Assembly (NCBI GenBank): GCA_012727835.1
Contig: JAAYGE010000012.1
Coordinates: 1 to 16,273 of the forward strand
Origin: Bacillota bacterium
Lineage (GTDB): Bacteria > Bacillota_H > UBA994 > UBA5500
Direction: 5' to 3'
Length of the DNA stretch: 16,273 bases
The position numbers and the translations under genes are program-made. This document shows, piece after piece, positions 1 to 6,568 of the stretch; position 1 is the stretch's first letter, and the number at the start of each line of letters is the position of its first letter. The notes under the pieces were generated by a model, which saw nothing but the letters and a program-made list of their open reading frames with translations, made no database searches and was not told the DNA's origin.

Positions 1-430
1 ACACCTGCTCGAAAAAACCGAGTAGCCCCATGCTACCAGGTACCGAATCCAGTTCGGTGGCTCTCCAACCAGCGGCTGTCAGCAGTAAATCGGGGCGAAT
101 GATTACGGGTATTTGGTCTTTATAGGCATCGGCCTGGGCAAGGGTCAATAACCAGTCGGGTTTACCCGCGTCTAAGTGCCGAGCTACAAAGGGTGGAGCT
201 TCTCCCCTTTTGCTCAACTGATAGAGCTTATCCATGGCTATGTAAAATTTATGCAGGTGCTGACCCATTTGCTGAAGTTCTTGGGCTTGCCTTTGGGTGA
301 TGAAATACGGGATAGGGCTGATGCGAAATGATGCAAAAAGGGCAGCCGGATTGGGTCGTGCCTGGGGCCGTATGATTCGGGCGTGTCCAAGGGCAGCATC
401 GATGCGCTGACAGGCTTCTATAGTATGCAT
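1..430 (-). CDS. Partial protein, circularly permuted ATP-grasp / glutathionylspermidine-synthase-like (N-terminal part)
   Basis: Reading leftward from ATG at 430-428 there is an open frame of 143 codons with no stop up to the left edge, so the gene is truncated by the window. The start is preceded on the minus strand by a good ribosome binding site (GAGGGTG, about 6 bases before the ATG). The protein starts MHTIEACQRIDA. Around residues 88-135 it carries LDAGKPDW, then IRPDLLLT, then TELDSVPGSMGLLGFF. From memory, the pattern RPDLxLT...TELDSVPG is typical of bacterial proteins annotated as circularly permuted ATP-grasp or glutathionylspermidine-synthase-like; I recognise the pattern but cannot search it. 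The ATP-binding core would lie beyond the window, so neither the fold nor a ligase activity can be confirmed. The gene is divergent from the 589-906 gene and shares with it a 158-base intergenic region containing a palindrome. Coding status is well supported; the family call is moderate. Confidence 0.6.
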   Translation of the reverse strand, partial: MHTIEACQRIDAALGHARIIRPQARPNPAALFASFRISPIPYFITQRQAQELQQMGQHLHKFYIAMDKLYQLSKRGEAPPFVARHLDAGKPDWLLTLAQADAYKDQIPVIIRPDLLLTAAGWRATELDSVPGSMGLLGFFEQV

Positions 431-452
431 ATGTATCACCCTCACAAAATCA

Positions 453-493
453 CTTATTAGAGTTATCTACATGCTATGTAAATAACTAATAAG
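453..493. repeat. 41-bp near-perfect palindrome between divergent genes (candidate operator)
   Basis: Outer arms CTTATTAG (453-460) and CTAATAAG (486-493) are exact reverse complements. Inside them TTAT (463-466) pairs with ATAA (482-485), and TACAT (468-472) pairs with ATGTA (476-480), around the three-base centre GCT. The imperfections are a two-base AG insertion at 461-462 and a C/A mismatch at 467 and 481. The element is AT-rich, lacks a downstream T-run on the plus strand, and ends 23 bases before the minus-strand start codon. This position favours an operator, or a leader-RNA structure for the leftward gene, over a terminator. The binding protein is unknown. Confidence 0.55.
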
Positions 494-588
494 ACGTGCG
501 CCGCTACTTATGGAGTCGTTCTTGTATGATTTCTCTAAAAGGGTGGGACATTAACTTCAGTAGGCTATAGCAAGGGAGTGCGTTATTC

Positions 589-906
589 ATGAACAACAAG
601 AATCGTGTGGTGAGCCGATTACGGGCTTTAGAACAGCGGGCGCAGGCTTTGCGTCAACAGGCAAATGCGCCGCAGAGGCCACGGGATCAGGACAGTGTTC
701 TGTGGATGTCAAGTTTAGATATTATTGGAGAACTGTTGAGTGTGGTAGAACAATTGGCAGCTGATCGCATCAACGTGGGGGAAGAAATGCCTTTCGCTTG
801 TCCCCACTGCCATTCCTCCGTAGCCGTCCCTTATGAGGCGGTGACACAAGCGGCAGCCCGTTGTCCGGCTTGCGGCGAAACTGTGTTATTAGCTAATCCT
901 ACTTAG
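589..906 (+). CDS. Small uncharacterised protein with a C-terminal zinc ribbon
   Basis: This 105-residue protein starts at ATG 589 with an AAGGGAG ribosome binding site (571-577) 11 bases upstream. The N-terminal two thirds look helical and charged: about residues 5-30 are rich in Arg, Gln and Ala and could form a short coiled coil, followed by a hydrophobic helix at about 40-58. The C-terminal part contains CPHC (Cys71, Cys74) and CPAC (Cys92, Cys95), spaced as in a four-cysteine zinc ribbon. No membrane segment or signal peptide is evident. A strong terminator follows its stop, so it is probably a single-gene unit unless it shares the 431-588 region with the divergent gene. I do not recognise a named family. 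The zinc ribbon could bind nucleic acid or protein; that is inference. Confidence 0.8.
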   Translation: MNNKNRVVSRLRALEQRAQALRQQANAPQRPRDQDSVLWMSSLDIIGELLSVVEQLAADRINVGEEMPFACPHCHSSVAVPYEAVTQAAARCPACGETVLLANPT

Positions 907-914
907 AATAGGTT

Positions 915-951
915 AAAGGGGACTGCTTAGCAAGTAGTCCCCTTTCTTTTT
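915..951 (+). terminator. Intrinsic terminator after the zinc-ribbon gene
   Basis: AAAGGGGACT (915-924) pairs perfectly with AGTCCCCTTT (936-945), and CTT/AAG can extend pairing into the loop. The stem runs into a T-rich tract (TTTCTTTTT, 943-951). It begins nine bases after the stop codon at 904-906. It also sits just upstream of the patatin gene, whose own promoter must therefore be in or near 907-982, unless read-through supplies its transcription. Confidence 0.88.
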
Positions 952-982
952 AGATAAATTCCTAGGGAGGTGAATTCCCAGC

Positions 983-1771
983 TTGAAGATCGGACTGGCT
1001 TTAGGAGGAGGAATTGCCCGCGGCCTGGCCCATATTGGCGTCTTACAGGCCCTAACCGAGTTAGGGGTAGAAATCAACATTCTAGCCGGCACAAGTTCAG
1101 GCAGTATTATCGGTGCGCTTTTTGCCACCGGCTATCCTCCGTCGGCTATTGAAGAGATTGCCCACACAACCACGTGGCGGGATTTAGGGCATCTGGTGGT
1201 GCCCCGCCGCAGTTTGCTAGGGGCCGATCGTATGGAGCAAAGCCTGGAGGCCTTGTTGCGGGGCAAAACTTTCGCCGATTTAGAAATGCCCTTTGCAGCG
1301 GTGTGTACCGACCTGTTGCGGGCTGAGAAGGTAGCTCTTACTTCCGGTCCGGTGAGTTTGGCCGTGCGAGCCAGTTGTTCAATTCCCGGGATTTTTCCGC
1401 CGGTGGAATGGGAGGATCGTTTGCTGATTGACGGAGGTACGGTAGAAAATGTGCCGGTGCAAACGGTGCGTCAAATGGGGGCCGATTTAGTCATCGGGGT
1501 TGATCTTTACAGTGACATTGCCCCGGTGGAGCGGGTGGAGGGTATCATGGGGGTGCTGACCCGTAGCCTAGAAATTTCACAACGTTATCGCTGCTTAACC
1601 GAATTTCAGACGGCGGATGTTTGTATTGAGCCGCTACTGGCGGGTGAAAGCTTGGTTGATCTCAGTCGTGTAGAAGTGTACATCAAAGCCGGTTATGAAG
1701 CAACAATGGCGCAGCAGAAGGCCTTGTTAGAGTTAAAGCAAAAATTAGTGCCTGTAGCTTTAGGATCTTAA
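983..1771 (+). CDS. Patatin-like phospholipase (RssA/NTE type)
   Basis: This 262-residue protein has the full patatin catalytic layout. The oxyanion-hole loop is GGGIARG (residues 8-14), the nucleophile elbow is GTSSG (36-40, catalytic Ser38), and the catalytic Asp150 lies in DGGTVENVPV. These residues form the Ser-Asp dyad of patatin-type acyl hydrolases, which act on phospholipids or other acyl esters; the actual substrate is not predictable. There is no signal peptide, so the protein is probably cytoplasmic or peripheral at the membrane. The start is TTG at 983, chosen because GGAGGTG (966-972) lies 10 bases upstream and the protein begins MKIGLALGGG, as expected for the family. Length fits small bacterial members. 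It is transcribed toward spoIIIA but separated from it by a terminator. Confidence 0.93.
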   Translation: MKIGLALGGGIARGLAHIGVLQALTELGVEINILAGTSSGSIIGALFATGYPPSAIEEIAHTTTWRDLGHLVVPRRSLLGADRMEQSLEALLRGKTFADLEMPFAAVCTDLLRAEKVALTSGPVSLAVRASCSIPGIFPPVEWEDRLLIDGGTVENVPVQTVRQMGADLVIGVDLYSDIAPVERVEGIMGVLTRSLEISQRYRCLTEFQTADVCIEPLLAGESLVDLSRVEVYIKAGYEATMAQQKALLELKQKLVPVALGS

Positions 1772-1775
1772 AATT

Positions 1776-1806
1776 CGCGCCCTGGGTACAGAGCCATCCC
1801 AGCGCC
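1776..1806 (+). other. Hairpin in the 3' non-coding region after the patatin gene
   Basis: CTGGG (1782-1786) pairs with CCCAG (1798-1802). Alternatively TGGG/CCCA plus GCGC (1777-1780 with 1802-1805) gives an eight-pair stem with a two-base bulge. No T-run follows, so it is not an intrinsic terminator. The rest of 1807-1901 shows no open frame, promoter or known riboswitch motif that I recognise. This may be the structured 3' end of the patatin transcript or part of a small RNA ending at the terminator near 1945. Confidence 0.35.
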
Positions 1807-1902
1807 TTGGGCCGTCACCAACAGTTATGCCGTTTAAGACTTGAGTGCCGCCTCGGACACCGTGAACAAGCGCTCTCAGTATGACCATACCTGCAAAAAC
1901 AA

Positions 1903-1945
1903 GGGGGATGTCGCAAAATTGATTCTGCGACACCCCTATATTTTT
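1903..1945 (+). terminator. Intrinsic terminator between the patatin gene and spoIIIA
   Basis: GGGG plus TGTCGCA on the left (1903-1915, with a GA interruption) pairs with TGCGACACCCC on the right (1926-1936). The loop is about ten bases, and the T-rich tract ATATTTTT follows (1938-1945). It ends patatin-gene transcription and insulates the spoIIIA operon. Confidence 0.8.
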
Positions 1946-1952
1946 CTACCCG

Positions 1953-1982
1953 GTCATAAATGCCTCGGACAGGCCATAGCAT
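1953..1982 (+). promoter_or_regulatory. Candidate sigma-E type promoter for the spoIIIA operon
   Basis: GTCATAAA (1953-1960) resembles the -35 element and CATAGCAT (1975-1982) resembles the -10 element of mother-cell sigma-E promoters (Bacillus pattern near GTCATATT and CATACAAT), with 14 bases between them. The first matches at 6 of 8 positions, the second at about 5 of 8. It lies directly after the terminator and 22 bases before the spoIIIAA start. The spoIIIA operon is sigma-E controlled in Bacillus subtilis, so the context fits. This is a match by eye to a loose consensus. Confidence 0.45.
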
Positions 1983-2004
1983 TGTAGCAGGTGGGGGTGT
2001 AAGG

Positions 2005-2994
2005 ATGAAAGCTTGGGAAAGTCTATTGACCATCTTGCCCGCCCAGTGGCGAGCCAGCTTGTTACTAACTCCACGCCCAATCCTAGAACAGGTACAGGAA
2101 TTGCGGGTGCGGCAAGGGCAACCAGTTTTGGCTTATGGGGCTTTTGGTGAATTGGCGTTCACCACCACCGGATTAAAACGGGAATGGATCGATGTAATAG
2201 TGGCGGGTTCCGAAGATATCCGGCACCTCTTAGCTACCATAAGTCAAAACTCTATCTATGCACTAGAGGAGGAGTTACGTTCCGGCTTTGTGACTATGGC
2301 TGGAGGACACCGCATTGGTTTGACCGGCCGGGCGGTGATAGAAAATGGCCGGGTCCGCACGCTGAAATATATTAGCAGTTTTAACATTCGGGTGGCTCGC
2401 CAGGTTGTTGATTGCTCCCGCCCCCTTTTGCCGTCTTTGTTCACCGATCAGGGACGGCTTTGCAGCACTCTATTGATTGCACCACCGCAAGGGGGCAAGA
2501 CGACTATGCTACGGGATCTGGTGCGCAATTTGAGTTGGGGCTATGGATGCCCCCGGGCTTACAAGATTGTTGTGGTGGACGAGCGTTCCGAGTTGGCGGC
2601 CTGTTACCAAGGAGTTCCCCAATTGGATGTGGGACCGCGAACCGATGTACTGGACGCTTGCCCTAAAGCCGAGGGGATGATGATGGCCCTCCGGTCCCTA
2701 AGCCCAGAAGTGTTAGTAACCGATGAAATTGGGCGTCGGGAAGATGCGGAGGCCATTGAGGAGGCCTTGCATTGTGGGGTAACTATTTTAGCCACCGCTC
2801 ACGGCAGCAGTTGGGAGGAACTGTTGAGGAGACCGGTGCTAAAAGATTTGCTGGTAAGGCGCTCTTTCTCTCGCTTCGTTTTGCTTAGTGCCCGCCAGGG
2901 CCCAGGAACAATTGAAGCGGTGCTTGACGCCCAGCAACAACCAATGGGGAGGTGGAATCCGTATGTGGTTGCTGCTGATAAAAGTGATAGCTAG
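2005..2994 (+). CDS. spoIIIAA: Stage III sporulation protein AA, ATPase of the SpoIIIA-SpoIIQ channel
   Basis: SpoIIIAA is the cytosolic, secretion-type ATPase thought to energise the mother cell-to-forespore channel. The 329-residue protein has the P-loop APPQGGKTT (159-167), the acidic motif KIVVVDERSE (187-196), SPEVLVTDEIG (233-243, Walker B-like) and ATAHG (263-267), in the order typical of the family and of type II/IV secretion ATPases. The N-terminal 150 residues form the family-specific domain (VQELRVRQGQP, AGGHRIGLTGRAV). The start is ATG 2005, preceded by GGGGGTG (1993-1999). An in-frame upstream ATG at 1960 would lie in the promoter region and adds a tail absent from relatives, so I rejected it. 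It is the first gene of eight; its 3' end overlaps spoIIIAB by 32 bases. The Ala at the first P-loop position is tolerated by the [AG]xxxxGK[ST] pattern. Confidence 0.95.
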   Translation: MKAWESLLTILPAQWRASLLLTPRPILEQVQELRVRQGQPVLAYGAFGELAFTTTGLKREWIDVIVAGSEDIRHLLATISQNSIYALEEELRSGFVTMAGGHRIGLTGRAVIENGRVRTLKYISSFNIRVARQVVDCSRPLLPSLFTDQGRLCSTLLIAPPQGGKTTMLRDLVRNLSWGYGCPRAYKIVVVDERSELAACYQGVPQLDVGPRTDVLDACPKAEGMMMALRSLSPEVLVTDEIGRREDAEAIEEALHCGVTILATAHGSSWEELLRRPVLKDLLVRRSFSRFVLLSARQGPGTIEAVLDAQQQPMGRWNPYVVAADKSDS

Positions 2995-3490
2995 CGGCCT
3001 CATCATTTTGACGACCACATCCTTCGGATTCGACATGGCACGCCGCTACCGGGATCGGCCTCGGCATTTACGCCAGTTGCAAGCTGCATTACAAGGGTTG
3101 GCTACTGAAATAACCTATGGGGCTACTCCTCTGCCGGCAGCCTTTGCTAATCTGGCTGCTACCCATCCGTCGCCGACCAAAGATATGTTGCAAGTGGCGG
3201 CCCAGCAATTGGCAATGCCGGGGAATACGGCCACAGTGGCCTGGGAGCAGGGGTTAGAAACCCTATTGCAGCGGTCCGCCCTCCACCCACGGGATTTGGC
3301 GGGGGTGAGGCAGCTGGGAGCCGTATTAGGTCTTTCCGACCGTCGGGATCAGGAGCGTCACCTATTGTTAGCTATACAACATCTGGAGAGGGAAGAAATA
3401 GCGGCGGAGCAAGAAAGGCAGCAAAACGAACGTATGTGGCGCTATTTAGGCGTACTATCCGGTCTGTTAGTGGTCATAGTGCTAGTATAG
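2963..3490 (+). CDS. spoIIIAB: Stage III sporulation protein AB
   Basis: The 175-residue protein begins MWLLLIKVIASG. It has one membrane segment at each end (about residues 4-22 and 157-175) and a helical cytosolic core between. SpoIIIAB resembles GspF-type inner-membrane platform proteins of type II secretion systems and is expected to recruit the SpoIIIAA ATPase. The family pattern is visible in LRQLQAALQGLATEITYGATPLP (split here as two parts, residues 36-46 and 47-58) and in LGAVLGLSDRRDQERHL further on. The start is ATG 2963 because GGGGAGGTGG (2946-2955) lies seven bases upstream. A longer frame from 2888 would begin deep inside spoIIIAA and lacks a ribosome binding site. The overlap with spoIIIAA suggests translational coupling. 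Confidence 0.93.
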   Translation: MWLLLIKVIASGLIILTTTSFGFDMARRYRDRPRHLRQLQAALQGLATEITYGATPLPAAFANLAATHPSPTKDMLQVAAQQLAMPGNTATVAWEQGLETLLQRSALHPRDLAGVRQLGAVLGLSDRRDQERHLLLAIQHLEREEIAAEQERQQNERMWRYLGVLSGLLVVIVLV

Positions 3491-3514
3491 GTCAAGCTAA
3501 GGGGGTAGGAGAAC

Positions 3515-3718
3515 GTGGGCAGTATCAATTATCTAGTTATTTTACAGGTGGCCGTTTTTGGATTTGTAATAGCCATATTGCACAGTATCTTGGAAAACTC
3601 TGGCCGGGAAGAGTACGCCCAACTATTAGTTTTGCTGGGAGTCATAGTAGTCATGTTTACCGTTATCCGCTGGATGAATGAGTTGTTCTCTACCATACGG
3701 GCTATGTTTCAATTTTAA
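3515..3718 (+). CDS. spoIIIAC: Stage III sporulation protein AC
   Basis: This 67-residue membrane protein has two hydrophobic helices (about 7-25 and 36-52) joined by a short polar loop, SILENSGREEYAQ, which is strongly typical of SpoIIIAC. It is a small integral component of the SpoIIIA complex in the mother-cell-derived engulfing membrane. The start is GTG 3515, with GGGGG (3501-3505) and AGGAG (3507-3511) upstream. Size matches the family (68 residues in B. subtilis, from memory). It is 24 bases after spoIIIAB and 14 before spoIIIAD. Confidence 0.93.
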   Translation: MGSINYLVILQVAVFGFVIAILHSILENSGREEYAQLLVLLGVIVVMFTVIRWMNELFSTIRAMFQF

Positions 3719-3732
3719 AGGATAGGGATACT

Positions 3733-4119
3733 ATGGATATCATTGGCATAGTATTTCTGGCCATCGTTGGGGTAGTTTTGATGATCATTTTACGGCAGGC
3801 CCGGCCGGAGCTGGCATTATTGCTTTCGATTTTATTAGGGGTATTAATTTTTGCCACCGCCATTCCCAAGATCGGGATGATAGTTAACACCTTAGGTAGT
3901 ATTGCGGCTAAGACAGATGTGGGTAGCTTACATTTGTCGACCTTGTTGAAGATTGTGGGGGTAGCCTATATCGCTGAGTTCGGGGCTCAAGTTTGCCGCG
4001 ATGCCCAGGAGGGGGCTATCGCTACCAAGGTGGAGCTGGCAGGCAAAATCATTATTATGGCTTTATCTATACCAATCGTACTAGTGATCTTAGATTCGGT
4101 CATGCAATTGTTGCCGTAA
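3733..4119 (+). CDS. spoIIIAD: Stage III sporulation protein AD
   Basis: This 128-residue hydrophobic protein has an N-terminal helix (MDIIGIVFLAIVGVVLMIIL), a second at about 27-45, a third at about 70-82, and a C-terminal one (about 104-125). The central motif LLKIVGVAYIAEFGAQVCRDA (residues 71-91, quoted in part) is the family signature. SpoIIIAD is an integral membrane partner of SpoIIIAC and SpoIIIAE in the channel; it is distantly related to SpoIIIAC. The start is ATG 3733 with AAAGGAT upstream at 3717-3723. The length is close to the family norm of about 130. Confidence 0.94.
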   Translation: MDIIGIVFLAIVGVVLMIILRQARPELALLLSILLGVLIFATAIPKIGMIVNTLGSIAAKTDVGSLHLSTLLKIVGVAYIAEFGAQVCRDAQEGAIATKVELAGKIIIMALSIPIVLVILDSVMQLLP

Positions 4120-4137
4120 CCACTACTATGCTGGGAG

Positions 4138-5319
4138 GTGGTTGGGATCGGACGCAAATTGTTGCTTTTGATAATGTTTGTAACCCTATTGCTGCCGCCA
4201 TCGGTGGCGGCAGCCACCCAGGAGCCTAGCACGATCGATGATATCCTGGACCAGCAACTACAGGCTCTAGACACAACCCACTTTGACGCCTACTTACGAA
4301 AACTGGAGGAAGAATATGAGGGGTTGTTGCCCGATCTGTCTCTGAAGAGTGTCCTGAGTGCTATTAGAGACCAAGAGAACTTTTCTTTAGCCCAGGTGAC
4401 CAAAGGACTCCTTACCCTTCTATTTAGGGAATTGGCGGCCCAGTCCAGTCTCCTGATTCGTCTCCTGGTCATATCCATGCTCTGTGTGTTACTGCAGCAC
4501 CTGCATGAGGCCATGGATGGTAAGGTGGCCGACATCGCCTACCTTATCTGTTTTTTGGTGGTAATGGGCTTTGCTTTGCAAAGCTACGGACGGGCACTTT
4601 CCTTAACCCGCGACGCCCTCGATTCCATGCTTAGTTTTGTGCACGCCCTATTTCCCCTGTTGCTGACGGTGGTGATGACCGCCGGCAATGTTAGTTCGGC
4701 GGCACTTTTTAACCCCTTGTTGATATTAGTTCTGAATGCAATTAGTACTTTGATTGTGAATGTGGCCGTACCGCTTATCTTCTTTGCGGGAGTATTGATT
4801 CTGGCTAACAATCTTTCGCAAAACATAAAGGTTTCCCGTTTAGCTTTTCTGTTGCGGGACGTGGGGGCCGGCTTAATGGGAGTTCTATTTATGATATTTG
4901 TTGGTTTTAATATTGCCCAAGCCACAGTGGGGGCGGTGGCCGACGGGGTGGCCGTGCGAGCCGGCAAGTTTGCCGTTAAAACCTTCTTGCCGGTGGTAGG
5001 CGGTATGTTGTCCGATGGTTTTGAAACGATCGCCGGGTGTACGGCTCTAATCGGTAACACTTTAAGTTTTTTAGGTGTAATTGGCATCTTCCTCTATTGT
5101 GCCTTGCCGGCGATGCGTATCATTGCGCTGCTGGCCGTCTTTCGCCTGGTGGGTGCTATTATTCAACCTTTGGGGGGCGGCTTGTTATCCAATGCTCTCA
5201 ATGAAATATCCGGTATCTTTACTTATTTTTTTGGTGCTTTAGCAGTAGTGGGCGTGATGCTATTCATCCTGATCACCGTAGTTGTTGGCACGGGCAATAG
5301 TGCCCTCATGTTGCGCTAG
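4138..5319 (+). CDS. spoIIIAE: Stage III sporulation protein AE
   Basis: SpoIIIAE is the largest membrane subunit of the SpoIIIA channel. The 393-residue protein has a cleavable-looking signal peptide (positive residues GRK, then LLLLIMFVTLLLPPSVAAA), a polar extracytoplasmic stretch to about residue 85, then about seven to eight hydrophobic helices with family motifs such as LPVVGGMLSDGFETI (about 281-295) and QPLGGGLLSNALNEISG (about 345-361). The start is uncertain. GTG 4138 is the only standard start codon in frame near the signal peptide before TTG 4159, but it overlaps the ribosome binding site GGGAGGTGG (4133-4141). See the findings for the possible ATC start at 4147. The body of the gene is intact and lies 18 bases after spoIIIAD. 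Confidence 0.93.
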   Translation: MVGIGRKLLLLIMFVTLLLPPSVAAATQEPSTIDDILDQQLQALDTTHFDAYLRKLEEEYEGLLPDLSLKSVLSAIRDQENFSLAQVTKGLLTLLFRELAAQSSLLIRLLVISMLCVLLQHLHEAMDGKVADIAYLICFLVVMGFALQSYGRALSLTRDALDSMLSFVHALFPLLLTVVMTAGNVSSAALFNPLLILVLNAISTLIVNVAVPLIFFAGVLILANNLSQNIKVSRLAFLLRDVGAGLMGVLFMIFVGFNIAQATVGAVADGVAVRAGKFAVKTFLPVVGGMLSDGFETIAGCTALIGNTLSFLGVIGIFLYCALPAMRIIALLAVFRLVGAIIQPLGGGLLSNALNEISGIFTYFFGALAVVGVMLFILITVVVGTGNSALMLR

Positions 5320-5331
5320 GGGGGCAGTTTT

Positions 5332-5946
5332 ATGCTGGTAACGCTGCGAGAATTTGTACGCAACGTATTAGTCATAATTGTCTTGGCCAGCTTTTTACAG
5401 TTGATATTGCCCCGAGGCAGTATGCGCCGGTACGCCCATTTGGCCTTGGCCCTAGTCATGGTTTTGACCTTGCTCAGCCCTCTATTGGCGCTTACCCGTG
5501 CATCTTGGAATATAGAAGAATTGCTGGGACAGGCACAAGCTCAAACCGCCTGGTCTGAGCTGCAGGCTAGCAGCCAGGCGTTGCAGCGCCAAAACGATCT
5601 GGCCCTATTGCAAGCCTATAGACAGATGTTAAGGGCACAAGTTGAAGACCTATTGGCACAGGTGGGTGAGGTGGAGCTGATAGATTGTCAAATTGAACTA
5701 GTGGAAGAGCAGCGAGCTGAAGATTTTGGACGCATTCTTAGCATGCATGTAGTCTGTAGACCGGGCTCTGCGGCTGTTGAAGGTATTAAGCTAATAGAGC
5801 CGGTACAAATCGGCACCGGTGTGGCTGAACAAAAGGAAGACGCCCCGCCTAGTGAGTGGGCGGTGGAGAAAGGGCAGGAGGTTCGCCGGGCCATCGCCAG
5901 ATATTTTCTTCTCAGTGAAGATCAAGTATTGGTAACCATTAGATAG
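5332..5946 (+). CDS. spoIIIAF: Stage III sporulation protein AF
   Basis: The 204-residue protein has two N-terminal membrane helices (about 8-24 and 33-54, the pair LVIIVLASFLQLILP and YAHLALALVMVLTLLSPL) followed by a soluble domain of about 150 residues. The domain includes a long helical Gln/Ala/Leu-rich section (about 60-110) and a C-terminal alpha/beta part related to the ring-building motif of SpoIIIAG and SpoIIIAH. SpoIIIAF is a bitopic ring-forming part of the channel in the mother-cell membrane, facing the intermembrane space. The start is ATG 5332 with GGGGGGC just upstream (about 5320-5326). It is 12 bases after spoIIIAE and 10 before spoIIIAG. Confidence 0.92.
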   Translation: MLVTLREFVRNVLVIIVLASFLQLILPRGSMRRYAHLALALVMVLTLLSPLLALTRASWNIEELLGQAQAQTAWSELQASSQALQRQNDLALLQAYRQMLRAQVEDLLAQVGEVELIDCQIELVEEQRAEDFGRILSMHVVCRPGSAAVEGIKLIEPVQIGTGVAEQKEDAPPSEWAVEKGQEVRRAIARYFLLSEDQVLVTIR

Positions 5947-5956
5947 GGGGGATATC

Positions 5957-6559
5957 ATGACGAATCAATCCCAGCCAGCCATCGGAGAGCAAATGGGCGC
6001 GATCTGGCAGAAGCTTGGAAGTACCCGTCTACTAATATTAGGGTTGATAGGGGTGGTGGCCCTTCTGGCCCTACAACTCCTCTGGCCGGGCCAAGAAGCA
6101 TCGGCACCAATATTGCCTTCCACCTTAGTAGATACCAATCAGCCCAACAGTCAAGAAAATTCGCTCCAACAGATAGCCGACTATCGTCAGGGATTGGAAC
6201 AACAGTTGGCCGAACTGCTATCCCAAATACAGGGCGTGGGCAACGTGCAGGTCATGATTGCGTTAGAGAGCGGTTTAGAAATTGTGCCCGCCGTTAGTAT
6301 GCAGACTTCACAAAGAACGACAGAAGAAAAGGATAGTCAGGGCGGGACTCGCCTTACTACCGAGGAGAGCCAATCTAGTAATTTGGTGACCAATAATAAT
6401 CAGTTGCTGTCGTTGCAAGAAAAGTTGCCGCCAATTAAAGGCGTGGTGATAGTGGCCCAGGGGGCCGATAAGGCGGCGGTTCGTTTGGAGTTGATGCGAG
6501 CAGTGCAAACAATCTGCAACGTACCCGCCTACGCGGTGGAAGTATTACCGGGGAAATGA
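5957..6559 (+). CDS. spoIIIAG: Stage III sporulation protein AG, channel ring subunit
   Basis: The 200-residue protein has one membrane helix at about 24-44 (LLILGLIGVVALLALQLLWP). A flexible linker rich in Gln and Asn and a C-terminal domain follow (about 75-200). The domain has the pattern LAELLSQIQGVGNVQVMIALESG and, near the end, KGVVIVAQGADKAAVRLEL, typical of SpoIIIAG and reminiscent of the FliF/EscJ ring-building motif. In B. subtilis this protein forms a large ring in the intermembrane space. A serine/threonine/asparagine-rich insertion at about 115-145 corresponds to the beta-structured insert of the family. The start is ATG 5957 with GGGGGGAT (5946-5953) upstream. Confidence 0.93.
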   Translation: MTNQSQPAIGEQMGAIWQKLGSTRLLILGLIGVVALLALQLLWPGQEASAPILPSTLVDTNQPNSQENSLQQIADYRQGLEQQLAELLSQIQGVGNVQVMIALESGLEIVPAVSMQTSQRTTEEKDSQGGTRLTTEESQSSNLVTNNNQLLSLQEKLPPIKGVVIVAQGADKAAVRLELMRAVQTICNVPAYAVEVLPGK

Positions 6560-6568
6560 GGGAGAAAG

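Noticed and set aside
1807..1901. Riboswitch or T-box upstream of spoIIIA
   Set aside because: No known conserved core (T-box bulge, cobalamin box, cyclic di-nucleotide or S-box motifs) could be recognised, and a terminator separates the region from spoIIIA.
1960..2004. Upstream ATG extending SpoIIIAA by 15 residues
   Set aside because: It lies between the candidate -35 and -10 elements, has no ribosome binding site and adds residues not expected in SpoIIIAA; ATG 2005 has a good site.
4584..5087. 167-codon minus-strand open frame
   Set aside because: It lies wholly opposite spoIIIAE, whose protein is strongly recognisable. The antisense translation is Pro/Thr/Lys-rich and without any family motif.
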